From Ga0077527 sp050250695 (GTDB lineage: Bacteria; Pseudomonadota; Gammaproteobacteria; Burkholderiales; SG8-41): 18,860 nt of DNA. Made by a program: the position numbers and the translations under genes. The notes beneath the pieces were generated by a model that was not told the DNA's origin, searched no databases, and saw only the letters and a program-made list of their open reading frames with translations. Shown here in pieces: positions 1-10,020 of the stretch; the stretch's first letter is position 1; every line of letters starts with the position of its first letter. The stretch is from the NCBI GenBank assembly GCA_050250695.1, contig JBFWOE010000049.1:1-18860 (forward strand), written 5' to 3'.

Positions 1-28
1 GTCAGGGCTTCCGGCCGGAAGCCCTGAC
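1..28. repeat. Perfect 28-bp palindrome at the left edge
   Basis: Bases 1-14 are exactly the reverse complement of bases 15-28 (arms GTCAGGGCTTCCGG and CCGGAAGCCCTGAC). The palindrome lies in the coding frame of the receiver-like fragment, where it reads around QGFRPEAL. Such long perfect arms inside a gene are uncommon. Its position at base 1 also leaves an assembly fold-back possible. Confidence 0.85.
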
Positions 29-104
29 TGTGCAAAACCTCCAGCAACCGCTCGGTACCCGACTTCGTGCGCTCGACGATCAGCAGGTTCAACCGTTGTT
101 TCAT
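1..104 (-). CDS. N-terminus of a receiver-like protein, cut by the window edge
   Basis: An open minus-strand frame starts with ATG at 104 and runs off the left edge after 34 codons. It begins MKQRLNLLIVERTKSGTERL. A short hydrophobic strand (LNLLIVE), an acidic/polar turn and an amphipathic helix (ERLLEVLHSQGF) are how degenerate response-regulator receiver domains start, including those at the N-terminus of FimX-type GGDEF/EAL proteins. The usual acidic pair after the first strand is not clear (ERT in place of ED-S), so phosphotransfer may be absent. A G-rich stretch just before the ATG could be a ribosome site. The family call rests on about 30 residues and is weak; a coding frame is more certain than its identity. 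Confidence 0.45.
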   Translation of the reverse strand, partial: MKQRLNLLIVERTKSGTERLLEVLHSQGFRPEAL

Positions 105-772
105 TGCCACCCCCCGGGGCATGACACGGCAGGTTGGCTACCCTAGCTTTGTTGAACGCAAAGAACAATGGCCGGTACCGGGGGGGTCTGCCACACGACG
201 GAGCAATATCTGTATTTCCCTTTAAAATCAGCTTGTTATTTGACATCCAGGCGTCTGCCGGTGCGGCCATACACATCGAGTATGCATGCCGCGCCACAGT
301 GCTTGTGCCGCAGCAGCATCGTCCCTATCCGCGTGATGAACCGTTCGCCCCGGTCCAGTGTGGACGCGTCATTGTCGGCCTATCCCGTAGATCGCGGACA
401 GCCTCAACCAAGGCTGCGTGTCCGCCATCAGTCGTTCCCGCTGCCGCCGGTCCCGGACGGGTCTCGTACCCGGTAACGGGCCTGCCAGATGATCCTGAGG
501 GTAGAATCGTCGCCAAACAACGACGGTGCTGCCGCCAGCCATACACGCCTTGATTTCTCAAGCCGCCATTGCCCGGAAATTGTGCGTTTCCGCACATCGA
601 TCCCGGGCTTGCTTCCCTTAGACTTCTGGCATGAAATATTCCTGCAACCGTGGTGTGCTCACTGACCGGCCTGGATGTACGCCGGGGAGGTCGCGGTGGA
701 TTGCCGCGAAGCGAACCGTCGCCACCAGTGCCGCGCCCGCCCGTTGCGTCATCGATGATCGGGATTTCAATC
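105..772. other. Long intergenic stretch, no gene supported
   Basis: No frame here has a convincing protein: the long frames on both strands are Arg/Pro/Ser-rich shadows. The part nearest the receiver-like gene (about 140-245) is AT-richer and could carry its promoter. On the minus strand TTGTTC (163-168) and TAGGGT (140-145) are 17 bases apart, but both match the sigma-70 consensus poorly. On the plus strand TTGCTT (609-614) and TGAAAT (632-637), also 17 apart, could drive the small gene at 773. A short hairpin (CGGGT/ACCCG, 458-472) is present. None of these is strong. Confidence 0.5.
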
Positions 773-1147
773 ATGGATGAAAACAACATCGTCGAAGCCA
801 TTCACCAGGGCTCCCCGTTGCCACCGGAAACGGTCATCGACTGGCGCGCCACGGGCATGCAGAAGGTGCGACTGGAATTAATTACGCGGCTTCTGCGGCT
901 CAATATCCAGATCATCACCCTGTCGATTTACTGGGAAGACGGACGCAGTATCGCGCAGCGCCCGACCCTGCAGAAAATACCGCTCAAACTGGTCTACGCC
1001 ACCATGCCGCGCGTTACAGGAAAGTTCGACGACGCGAACCTTCTTTGCTACACCCATGATGCCGAATCCAGGGCGGTGGTCGACGCCGAGATCGACCGCA
1101 TGGTTGCGGTCATTGCAGATTTTCTGCACCGGCAGTCCACTCCCTGA
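773..1147 (+). CDS. Small orphan protein, function unknown
   Basis: This is a 124-residue protein from ATG 773 (MDENNIVEAIHQG) to a stop at 1145-1147. It has no signal peptide or membrane segment. A mixed central part (LITRLLRLNIQIITLSIYWE) followed by charged and hydrophobic segments suggests a compact alpha/beta fold, and the end (VVDAEIDRMVAVIADFLHRQ) looks helical. I do not recognise the family. The frame is open further upstream, with another ATG at 755; 773 is chosen because the residues before it look non-coding, but neither start has a clear Shine-Dalgarno sequence. It stands alone, followed by an AT-rich spacer. It is probably real because its composition is protein-like, unlike the Arg/Pro-rich shadow frames nearby. 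Confidence 0.6.
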   Translation: MDENNIVEAIHQGSPLPPETVIDWRATGMQKVRLELITRLLRLNIQIITLSIYWEDGRSIAQRPTLQKIPLKLVYATMPRVTGKFDDANLLCYTHDAESRAVVDAEIDRMVAVIADFLHRQSTP

Positions 1148-1164
1148 ATCCGCGTTCCTCGTTC

Positions 1165-1263
1165 AAGCACTTCCAGGTTTTCCGGCAGGAACGGGATGTC
1201 GGTGACGCCGGGGCCGATGCCCAGTTGCATCAGCAGCGTGGTGTACTGGCCACCGTGCTGGGG
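1165..1263 (-). pseudogene. Possible remnant of a minus-strand gene
   Basis: About 30 minus-strand codons, with residues such as QLGIGPGVTDIPFLPENLEV, use G or C at nearly every third position as the real genes here do. The pattern fades on both sides. The frame then continues without coding character into the 3' end of the orphan gene at 773-1147, stopping at 1048. There is no start with a ribosome site and no complete domain, and I cannot name the parent family. It could be a scrap left by a deletion, or chance. Confidence 0.2.
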
Positions 1264-1327
1264 CCTGGTAGTTGAGCAGGGGTGACCGCGCTGCTGGAGA
1301 ACGGTGGAAAATAAATGCCTGCTTTAG

Positions 1328-1345
1328 TACAAGTATTTGATTTTA
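1328..1345 (-). promoter_or_regulatory. AT-rich element, copy A of a two-copy motif
   Basis: The plus strand reads TACAAGTATTTGATTTTA, matching 16 of 18 bases of the element at 12273-12290, inside an AT-rich island (about 1300-1360) in otherwise GC-rich DNA. Copy B overlaps the -10 region of the MmgE/PrpD gene. Copy A has the same orientation and sits upstream of the possible gene remnant on the minus strand and just beyond the stop of the cycloisomerase gene. It may be an orphaned promoter or operator. Confidence 0.35.
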
Positions 1346-1359
1346 TTTAACATAATTCA

Positions 1360-2532
1360 TCAACCGACTTTCTCGTGCAGCAGCGTATTGGCCTTGAGCG
1401 CTTTCTCGTCGATGGTGACGCCGAGGCCCGGGCCGGTGGGCACATTGACGTGGCCGTCGATGATTTTGAAATCGCTTTCCGGACACAGCGGATCCTTCGC
1501 CGCGGCGTTGAGGCCCATCACGAATTCGGCGGCGCCCATCATCCGCGACAGCGGCACGCTGGCATAAAAATGCGCCCCCGCCGCGGCTTCGAGCTGTGAC
1601 TGCACCGCGAGCCCGCCGCAATTGAGCTGGATGTTGGCGGCCTCGGCGATGGCGGCGATTTTTTTCGCCGGGGTGATGCCGCCGATCTTGTAGAGCTTGA
1701 TGCAGTAGGCGTCGATCGCGCGCGCCTCGGCCAGCGCGAAGGCGTCCTGTATCGTGAACACACCTTCGTCGGCCATCACCGGCACGCCGCCCGCGGCGCG
1801 GCGGATTTCGGCCATGCCCTTGAGGTCGCGGCGCTCGATCGGCTGCTCGATGTAACCGAGGTCCATCGGGATGATCTCGGCGATCGCGCGCAGCGAGTCG
1901 GCCACGGTCCAGCCGGCGTTGGGGTCGATGCCGATCATGATGTCGTCGCCCACCGCCTTGCGCACCGCGGCGAAGTTGGCGACGTCGCGTTTCCAGCCGC
2001 GGCGGTCGGCCATTTTCAGGCACAGCACCCGGATGCCGAATTCGTCGACCGCGCGTTTCGATTCAGCGATCATGGTCTGCACGTCATCGGCCATGCTTAC
2101 CGACCATTCGAGGGGGATACGCGGCTGGCAGCAGCCGCCGATCAGGTTATGGACGGGCGTGTTCAGCGCCTTGCCCATGGCGTCGCGCACGGCGATGTCG
2201 AGCACCGCGCGCGCCGCCGGATTGCCGTGGAGCCGGTTGTCGAACATGGCGTTGATGCCTTCGATGTCGAAAATCGAGCGGCCGATCAGCGCCGGGCCGT
2301 AGATCTCCCTGATCGCGGCAACCATGCTCTGGGTGGTATCGGCGACGAAGTGGCCGGGGCTGATCGGGCGGATCTGGCCGAGGCCGGTGACGCCTTCGGC
2401 GTGGATTTTCACCAGCACCGGCTTGCTGTTGATGCTGTCGAGCGGGCCGGTGTCGTAGACGCCGCTGGAGAACACGCGCTTCAAACGCTCGGAGAGCGCG
2501 GTGACGTGGATTTCGATGCGTTCGATTTTCAT
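1360..2532 (-). CDS. Enolase-superfamily enzyme, muconate cycloisomerase-like
   Basis: This 390-residue protein has the usual length and two-domain plan of the mandelate racemase/muconate lactonizing enzyme family: an N-terminal capping domain (about 1-125) and a TIM-type barrel. By eye the metal ligands are D203 (GIDPN), E229 (YIEQP) and D255 (MADEG). The candidate acid/base lysines are K173 (CLKM, where the first Lys of the usual KxK is Cys) and K279 (CIKLYKIGG). Two barrel lysines place it in the MLE subgroup, as does the GGLAVQSQLEAAAGAHFYAS segment near 306-325. Such enzymes abstract a proton alpha to a carboxylate for cycloisomerisation, racemisation or dehydration; the substrate cannot be read. 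The start at 2532 is set by GGAGG at 2538-2542, five bases away, and rejects an in-frame ATG at 2574. It follows the SDR gene by 53 bases, probably in one transcript. Confidence 0.9.
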   Translation of the reverse strand: MKIERIEIHVTALSERLKRVFSSGVYDTGPLDSINSKPVLVKIHAEGVTGLGQIRPISPGHFVADTTQSMVAAIREIYGPALIGRSIFDIEGINAMFDNRLHGNPAARAVLDIAVRDAMGKALNTPVHNLIGGCCQPRIPLEWSVSMADDVQTMIAESKRAVDEFGIRVLCLKMADRRGWKRDVANFAAVRKAVGDDIMIGIDPNAGWTVADSLRAIAEIIPMDLGYIEQPIERRDLKGMAEIRRAAGGVPVMADEGVFTIQDAFALAEARAIDAYCIKLYKIGGITPAKKIAAIAEAANIQLNCGGLAVQSQLEAAAGAHFYASVPLSRMMGAAEFVMGLNAAAKDPLCPESDFKIIDGHVNVPTGPGLGVTIDEKALKANTLLHEKVG

Positions 2533-2585
2533 GGTTTCCTCCGGATGGGTATTGCCGCGTTTTTTGCGATGCACACGCCGCGGTT

Positions 2586-3410
2586 TCAGTCTTCGGCCTG
2601 GAACTTCAGGTACGACGAGCGGCCGCCGTCGGCGGCGATGGTGCTGCCGGTGATCATCCGCGAATCGTCACAGGCGAGGAACAGCGCGATCGAGGCGATG
2701 TGTCCCGGCTCGCCCAGCGAAAACGGATACAGCTGCTGCGCCAGCTTGCGTGCACGTGCAGCCGGTGACAGCTCTTTCGCCGCCATCATTTCGCCGTAGC
2801 GCTTGATCTGGCGCTCGGTCAGCACCGAGCCCGGCGCGATGGCGTTGGCGCGGATGTTGTGCTGCGCGTACTGCGCTGCCAGCGTCTTGGTGAACGAAAT
2901 GATGCCTCCCTTGGTCGCCGCGTAAGCGGGCTTGATCGAGCCCATCAGACCGAGGTGCGAAGTCACGTTGACGATCACCCCGCCGCCGGCCTTGAGCATG
3001 TGCGGAATGCCGTGGCGGCAGGTCAGGAACGGATGCAGCAGGTTGAGGTTGATGGTGTGGTGCCAGACCTTGAGATCCATCTCGTGCACCGGCACATCCT
3101 CCTGCAGCGAACCGCCGGCGCAATTGAAGATGATGTCGAGGCCGCCGAACTGCTTGACGGTGGCGGCCACCGCGGCGCGTACGCTGTCGTCGCTGGTGAC
3201 GTCGGTCTCGACGAACAGCGCTTCGCCGCCGGCGTCGCGGATCTCGCGTTCGGCGGCGGCGCCGGTTTCGCGGTTAAACTCGATAATCGCGACCTTGGCG
3301 CCTTCGCCGGCGTAGAGCGCGGCGGTGGTGCGGGCGATCCCGGCGCCGGCACCGGTAAGAAAGGCAACCTTGCCCGCCAGCTTGCCGGCGGTGTTCTGTT
3401 TCTGGGCCAT
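2586..3410 (-). CDS. SDR-family NAD(P)-dependent oxidoreductase
   Basis: A 274-residue classical short-chain dehydrogenase/reductase. The cofactor motif is TGAGAGIA at 19-26, where the last glycine of TGxxxGxG is Ala. An acidic residue after the second strand (E44) favours NAD over NADP. D70 (ETDV), NCAG (96-99), N123, S151 (NVTSHLG), Y163 and K167 (YAATK) complete the expected catalytic set, and IAPGSV follows near 191-196. The enzyme should oxidise an alcohol or reduce a ketone; the substrate is unknown. It is the first gene of a minus-strand pair with the cycloisomerase-like gene, and it diverges from the aconitase operon across about 200 bases. No strong ribosome site precedes the ATG at 3410. 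Confidence 0.92.
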   Translation of the reverse strand: MAQKQNTAGKLAGKVAFLTGAGAGIARTTAALYAGEGAKVAIIEFNRETGAAAEREIRDAGGEALFVETDVTSDDSVRAAVAATVKQFGGLDIIFNCAGGSLQEDVPVHEMDLKVWHHTINLNLLHPFLTCRHGIPHMLKAGGGVIVNVTSHLGLMGSIKPAYAATKGGIISFTKTLAAQYAQHNIRANAIAPGSVLTERQIKRYGEMMAAKELSPAARARKLAQQLYPFSLGEPGHIASIALFLACDDSRMITGSTIAADGGRSSYLKFQAED

Positions 3411-3612
3411 GGAATGGTGACTTGTCGTAATGTGAAGATCACCCGATTGTGGACAAGCGCCGGGGGCAGATCAAGCATGACCGGCAATAGTCGACCATGT
3501 GGACGTTCCGGCGCGCGGCAGATCGTGCACGGCAACGCGGCGCCCGCATCGCGGAATCCACGGTCAGGCTGCACCGGAAAAATGGTAGAACCGTCGTTTC
3601 ACGAAATCCCGC
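3411..3612. promoter_or_regulatory. Divergent control region between SDR and aconitase operons
   Basis: This spacer lies between two divergently read operons, so it should hold both promoters. On the plus strand TAGAAC at 3586-3591 is the best -10-like hexamer for the aconitase gene and would leave a leader of only about 16 bases; no good -35 lies 17 bases upstream. On the minus strand no convincing pair stands out. No regulator gene is adjacent. Confidence 0.4.
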
Positions 3613-6321
<2,709 letters not shown>

Positions 6322-6332
6322 TCCGCCTAATC

Positions 6333-7196
6333 ATGACGACAACCATCAAGCCCCGCAGCCGCGCCCGCGAAATCCTCGCCCGCAATGAATGCATCTCCCC
6401 GGCCAGCGTCTACGATGCGCTGTCGGCACGCGTCGCCGAACAGGTCGGCTTCGGCCTCGGCCTGCTGTCGGGTTCGGTAGCGTCGATGACCACGCTGGCG
6501 GCACCCGATCTGATCGTGCTCACCATGAGCGAATTCGCCGAACAGGTGCGGCGCATCATGCGGGTCTCGAACCTGAGCCTGCTTGTCGACGCCGATCATG
6601 GTTACGGCAACGCGCTGAACGTGATGCGCACCGTCAACGAACTCGAACACGCAGGCGTCTCCATCCTCGGCATCGAGGACACCGTGCAGCCGCTGCCCTT
6701 CGCGCACTCCGGCCCCGTGGGCCTGGTCCCGATCGCCGAAATGACCGGCAAGCTGCGCGCGGCGCTGGCGGCGCGGCAGGACCCGGAACTGGTGATCGCG
6801 GCGCGCCTTGCCGGCGCCCGCGTCGAAGGCCTCGAAGGCACGGTGGCACGGGCAAAGGCCTATGCGCAGACCGGCGTCGATGCGCTTTTCGTGGTCGAGG
6901 TCGACGACATCGAGATCATCCGCGGCGTCAGTGCCGCAACCACGCTGCCGCTGATCATCGGTTCGGGCAAAATGACATCGATGCGCCGGGAACTGACCCC
7001 GCTGCGCGCGCGCATACTGCTGCAGGGTCACCAGCCGGTGGCCGCAGCGGTCAGGGCACTGCGCGGCGCCTACGAACACCTGCACCGGGGTGGAATGCCC
7101 GCGGAAATGGAACCGTCCATCGCCTCATCCGCAGAACTGGATGAACTGATGCACGCGGGCGAGTATGCAACGGCGCGCCGCGAATACCTGCAGTAA
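6333..7196 (+). CDS. ICL/PEPM-superfamily enzyme, oxaloacetate decarboxylase-like
   Basis: A 287-residue TIM-barrel protein of the isocitrate lyase/PEP mutase superfamily. It closely follows the Pseudomonas PA4872 oxaloacetate decarboxylase pattern as I remember it: ASVYDALSAR (24-33), SGSVAS (46-51), DADHGYGNALNVMRT (86-100, metal-binding D86/D88) and IEDT (114-117). H233 (QGHQP) sits where PA4872 has its distinctive histidine. The lyase loop cysteine (KKCGH or KRCGH) of isocitrate and methylisocitrate lyases is absent, with PLPFAHSG in its place, so C-C lyase activity on isocitrate is unlikely. The usual IARTDA is changed to IAARLAG (155-161), keeping R158. It probably decarboxylates or cleaves a 2-oxo dicarboxylate made downstream of the aconitase paralog. 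It starts 11 bases after that gene and precedes the receptor gene by 34. Confidence 0.88.
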   Translation: MTTTIKPRSRAREILARNECISPASVYDALSARVAEQVGFGLGLLSGSVASMTTLAAPDLIVLTMSEFAEQVRRIMRVSNLSLLVDADHGYGNALNVMRTVNELEHAGVSILGIEDTVQPLPFAHSGPVGLVPIAEMTGKLRAALAARQDPELVIAARLAGARVEGLEGTVARAKAYAQTGVDALFVVEVDDIEIIRGVSAATTLPLIIGSGKMTSMRRELTPLRARILLQGHQPVAAAVRALRGAYEHLHRGGMPAEMEPSIASSAELDELMHAGEYATARREYLQ

Positions 7197-7230
7197 ACCA
7201 AGGCAGTTGCAGTCCATAAAAGGAGGAACC

Positions 7231-8197
7231 ATGAAACAAGCACTCAGCATCACGACCGCTTTTGCCATCCTGCTCGGCGCGGCCGCACCGGCCCAGGCGC
7301 AGGATTTCCCGACCAAACCGGTGCGCATCGTGGTCGGCTTCGCCGCCGGCGGCGGCGTCGACAAGTCCGCACGCTTCATCGGCAAACACCTGACCGAGGC
7401 AATGGGCCAGCAGATCGTCGTCGACAACCGTCCGGGTGCCGCGGGCAACATCGGCGCCAACTCGGTGGCCAAGTCACCCCCCCGACGGCTACACACTGCT
7501 GATGGCCAACGCCACGCTGTCGATGCCGGGCCTGTTCAAGAACATGCCCTTCGACGTGCGCACCGAGTTGCTACCTGTGAGTCTGGTAGCGATCGGACCT
7601 TCGGTGCTGGTGGCGCATCCGTCGATGCCGATCAGGAATCTGAAGGACATGCTCGCCCTCGCCAAATCGCGGCCGAACGAGCTGCAGTACGGATCGGGCG
7701 GCGTCGGCAACATCACGCATCTCGAGATGAGCCTGCTTAACGCCCTGACCAAGACGAAGATGGTGCACGTACCGTACAAGGGCAGCTCGCCATCCATCGT
7801 CGGCCTGCTTACCGGAGAGGTGCATGTGCTGTTCTCGTCCATCCCGGCCGCGCTGGGGCAGATCCGCGCGAACAAGATGCGCGCGATCGCGGTGTCGACG
7901 AAAAAGCGCAGCAGCGCGCTGCCCGAGGTGCCGACGGTGGACGAGTCTGGCGTGCCCGGCTACGATGCCGCAAGCTGGTATTTCGTGATGGCCCCGGCGA
8001 AAACCCCGGCCGCCATCGTTGAAAAGCTGGGCGGCGCGATGGCCAAGGTACTGTCGGTACCCGAGATCAAGGCCACGCTGGTTGCCGACGGCTTCGAACC
8101 CATGGGCCTGTCGCCGCAGGAGTCCGCGAAGTTCCTGCAGAACGAGCTGAACAAGTGGGCAAATGCCATAAGCGTCGCCGGGATCAAGCCCGAATAA
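7231..8197 (+). pseudogene. Bug/TctC-family solute receptor, frameshifted at a C7 run
   Basis: Read with one base removed, this is a 321-residue tripartite tricarboxylate transporter receptor of normal family length. It starts at ATG 7231 behind AGGAGG (7221-7226). A Sec signal peptide probably ends at AQA before residue 24, and the mature part opens with the typical FPTKPVRIVVGFAAGGGVD. Later family hallmarks are DGYTLLMAN, VPYKGSSPSIVGLLTGEV and LPEVPTVDESGVPGY. Frame is lost at seven Cs (7477-7483). The first frame reads KSPP then nonsense to a stop at 7740; the second resumes with DGYTLL and continues to 8197. Six Cs would restore the gene. Such receptors bind carboxylates in the periplasm; no TctA/TctB membrane partners lie in this window, as is common for orphan Bug proteins. 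A sequencing error, a recent mutation or phase variation would all look like this. Confidence 0.88.
7477..7483 (+). repeat. C7 homopolymer at the receptor frameshift
   Basis: Seven consecutive Cs lie between TCA and GACGGC in the receptor gene. The downstream protein matches the family only if one C is dropped. Homopolymers of this length are prone to both sequencing and replication slippage. Confidence 0.9.
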
Positions 8198-8236
8198 CCC
8201 GAACCGCAACACTTTTCAAGTCAACAAGGAGTCCCT

Positions 8237-8917
8237 GTGTCGAATATCGGTTTTCGCATCCTGCCGCCCGCCCCGCAAGCACCGCGTGAATGGATAGAAG
8301 CGCTGCGCGGCATCGTCACCGCGCATCTCAGCGACAACATGAACCGGCTGAAGGCCGTGTCGTCCGACATCCGGCCGTATCACGACAAGACCAAGCTGGT
8401 GGGCACGGCGTTCACCGTCAAGGTGCCGCCCGGCGACAACCTGCTGGTGCACAAGGCCATCGACATCGCGCGGCCCGGCGACGTGATCGTCGTCGATGCC
8501 GGCGGCATCTGCGCCAATGCCATCATCGGCGAGATCATGTCGTCGATGGCGCACGCGCGCGGCGTGGCCGGCATGGTTATCGACGGCTCCATCCGCGACG
8601 CCGACGCCGTGGCCAAATCCAGCTTTCCGGTCTTTGCCAAAGGGGTAACCCATCTCGGCCCCTACAAGAACGGCCCCGGAGAGATCAACGTGCCGGTGTG
8701 CATCGGCGGCGCGATCGTAAACCCGGGCGACATCGTGGTCGGTGACGAGGACGGCTTGGTCATGGTCCCGCCCGGTGAAGACGTCGCGAAACTGATCCGG
8801 CTCGCAATCGCCTATGCCGCCAAGGAAGAGGCCCAGTTGAAGGCCATCCGCAGCGGCAAGGGCATCGACCGCTCCTGGGTCGACAAGGCGCTGAAGGAAA
8901 AAGGCTGTACGTTCTAG
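8237..8917 (+). CDS. RraA-family protein, HMG/CHA aldolase or oxaloacetate decarboxylase-like
   Basis: A 226-residue member of the RraA/4-hydroxy-4-methyl-2-oxoglutarate aldolase family. It shows VGTAFTVKVPPGDN (55-68), GDVIVVDAGG (81-90), GEI (98-100) and the signature VIDGSIRDAD (114-123), with R120 and D121 as substrate and metal-network residues. Known relatives cleave 4-hydroxy-4-methyl- or 4-carboxy-4-hydroxy-2-oxoacids to pyruvate plus pyruvate or oxaloacetate, and also decarboxylate oxaloacetate; RNase E-inhibiting RraA proteins are shorter. The start is GTG at 8237, chosen because AAGGAG (8226-8231) lies five bases upstream and no nearby ATG fits. It is last in the aconitase operon, 39 bases after the receptor gene, and would act at the end of the pathway. 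A basic C-terminal extension (IRSGKGIDRSWVDKALKEKG) is typical of aldolase-type members. Confidence 0.88.
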   Translation: MSNIGFRILPPAPQAPREWIEALRGIVTAHLSDNMNRLKAVSSDIRPYHDKTKLVGTAFTVKVPPGDNLLVHKAIDIARPGDVIVVDAGGICANAIIGEIMSSMAHARGVAGMVIDGSIRDADAVAKSSFPVFAKGVTHLGPYKNGPGEINVPVCIGGAIVNPGDIVVGDEDGLVMVPPGEDVAKLIRLAIAYAAKEEAQLKAIRSGKGIDRSWVDKALKEKGCTF

Positions 8918-8929
8918 GGTGAGGCCACG

Positions 8930-8948
8930 CGGCGGCGCAATGCCGCCG
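8930..8948. terminator. GC hairpin between convergent genes
   Basis: CGGCGGC (8930-8936) and GCCGCCG (8942-8948) form a seven-base-pair stem with a five-base loop, in the 36-base gap between the convergent RraA and dioxygenase genes. Neither strand has a T-run after it, so strong intrinsic termination is doubtful. The position fits a weak bidirectional terminator. Confidence 0.35.
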
Positions 8949-8953
8949 AGTGT

Positions 8954-9916
8954 TCAGTGCGCGGCCGCCTGTACCGCGGCGTAACGGGAATGCGGCGGCA
9001 GGCTCAGCGCATCCGGCGCTTCGTACGGGCAATGACCTTCGACCTGCGCCGCGTAGAGCACGCGCCGGCTGCTCGATTCGAAGGCATCGCGGCGGTGCAG
9101 CGTTGCGCGGTTGTCCCACACCACCACATCGCCCACCTGCCAGTGGTGCTCGTAGACGAAACGCGGATCGGTGGTATGCGCCCACAGTTCATTGAGCAGG
9201 TTTTCCGATTCTTCCAGCGACAGCCCGTTGACGTAAGCGCTGTGACGGCGGCCGAGGAAAATCATGTTGCGGCCGGTCTCGGGATGGGTGGAAATGATCG
9301 GGTGGCTGGGGCCGGGGATCTCGCGGATGTCCATGTCCAGCGAGGCACCGGGCCGGATCTGCATTGCGGTGTCGACGATGTTGGCCTGCTTGATGGTCAA
9401 GCCGGCGATGCGTTTTTTCATCGCCGGTGACAGCGCGTCGTAGGCGGCATAGCAGTTCGAAAAATAGGTGGATCCGCCTGCCGTCGGAATCTCCACGGCG
9501 AGCAACATGCGTGCCGCGGTGGGTGCCTCCTTGAACGAGAAGTCCGAATGCCACACCACCTCGCCGTCGCCGAGGATGCCGACCGGTTTGCCGTTCTCCC
9601 GCACGTTGGTGACCACCGTCACTTCGGGCGGCAGGTTGAACACCTTGTTGGCGATGCGCTCCTCGAGGCTGCGCTTGTGCAGGTTGGAGGAAGTCACCGG
9701 CGTGCCGAAGCGTTTGACCAGCGTGACCAGGTCCTGTGCGCCGAATTTCTGGCCGCGGAACAGCAGCAGCAGGTGATGCAGCCACAGTTCGTGCAGGCTG
9801 CGGAACGCCGCGTCGTCGATTTTGGTCAGGTCGACCCCGCGTACTTCGGCACCCAGTGCCGCGGCGGCGGGAACAACGTCAAAAGTTGCGGAACTGCGGG
9901 CTGGAACGGCATTCAT
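8954..9916 (-). CDS. TauD/TfdA-family Fe(II)/2-oxoglutarate dioxygenase
   Basis: A 320-residue dioxygenase of normal family length. The iron facial triad is H123 and D125 (VWHSDFSF) and H274 (ATLHRRD). R285, eleven residues after H274, is positioned to bind 2-oxoglutarate. The opening (ALGAEVRGVDL, about 20-30), LLLFRGQKF and VVWDNRATLHRRDAF are typical of the TauD/TfdA group. HPETGRNMIFLGRRHSAYVNGL (211-232) is the usual C-terminal core segment. It hydroxylates an unactivated carbon, often releasing sulfite or an aldehyde from a sulfonate, ether or similar; the substrate is unknown. AGGAGG at 9924-9929 lies seven bases before the ATG at 9916. It is convergent with the RraA gene. A separate promoter suggests it can be expressed independently of the two minus-strand genes upstream. 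Confidence 0.93.
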   Translation of the reverse strand: MNAVPARSSATFDVVPAAAALGAEVRGVDLTKIDDAAFRSLHELWLHHLLLLFRGQKFGAQDLVTLVKRFGTPVTSSNLHKRSLEERIANKVFNLPPEVTVVTNVRENGKPVGILGDGEVVWHSDFSFKEAPTAARMLLAVEIPTAGGSTYFSNCYAAYDALSPAMKKRIAGLTIKQANIVDTAMQIRPGASLDMDIREIPGPSHPIISTHPETGRNMIFLGRRHSAYVNGLSLEESENLLNELWAHTTDPRFVYEHHWQVGDVVVWDNRATLHRRDAFESSSRRVLYAAQVEGHCPYEAPDALSLPPHSRYAAVQAAAH

Positions 9917-9942
9917 GGCGGATCCTCCTCGGGATGCGCTTT

Positions 9943-9971
9943 ATTGTAATGACCGTGCGGGCGGCGGTCAG
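9943..9971 (-). promoter_or_regulatory. Sigma-70-type promoter for the dioxygenase gene
   Basis: On the minus strand CTGACC (9966-9971, four of six to TTGACA) is 17 bases from TACAAT (9943-9948, five of six to TATAAT). Transcription would start near 9936, just ahead of AGGAGG at 9924-9929 and the ATG at 9916, giving a compact leader of about 20 bases. Confidence 0.5.
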
Positions 9972-10020
9972 CACCGGGTCCGGAATCCGGATTTTCCGGG
10001 CGAAAACCCCGCCGCCGCGG

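Noticed and set aside
229..268. TTGACA at 240-245 as the -35 of a plus-strand promoter
   Set aside because: No -10-like hexamer lies 16-18 bases downstream, and no gene follows for several hundred bases.
325..801. 158-codon minus-strand frame in the left intergenic stretch
   Set aside because: It is Gly/Arg/Pro-rich and repetitive, has no ribosome site or domain, and overlaps the start of the better-supported orphan gene.
6333..7196. Assignment as methylisocitrate lyase (PrpB) or isocitrate lyase
   Set aside because: The lyase loop cysteine motif is absent and the sequence follows the oxaloacetate decarboxylase pattern.
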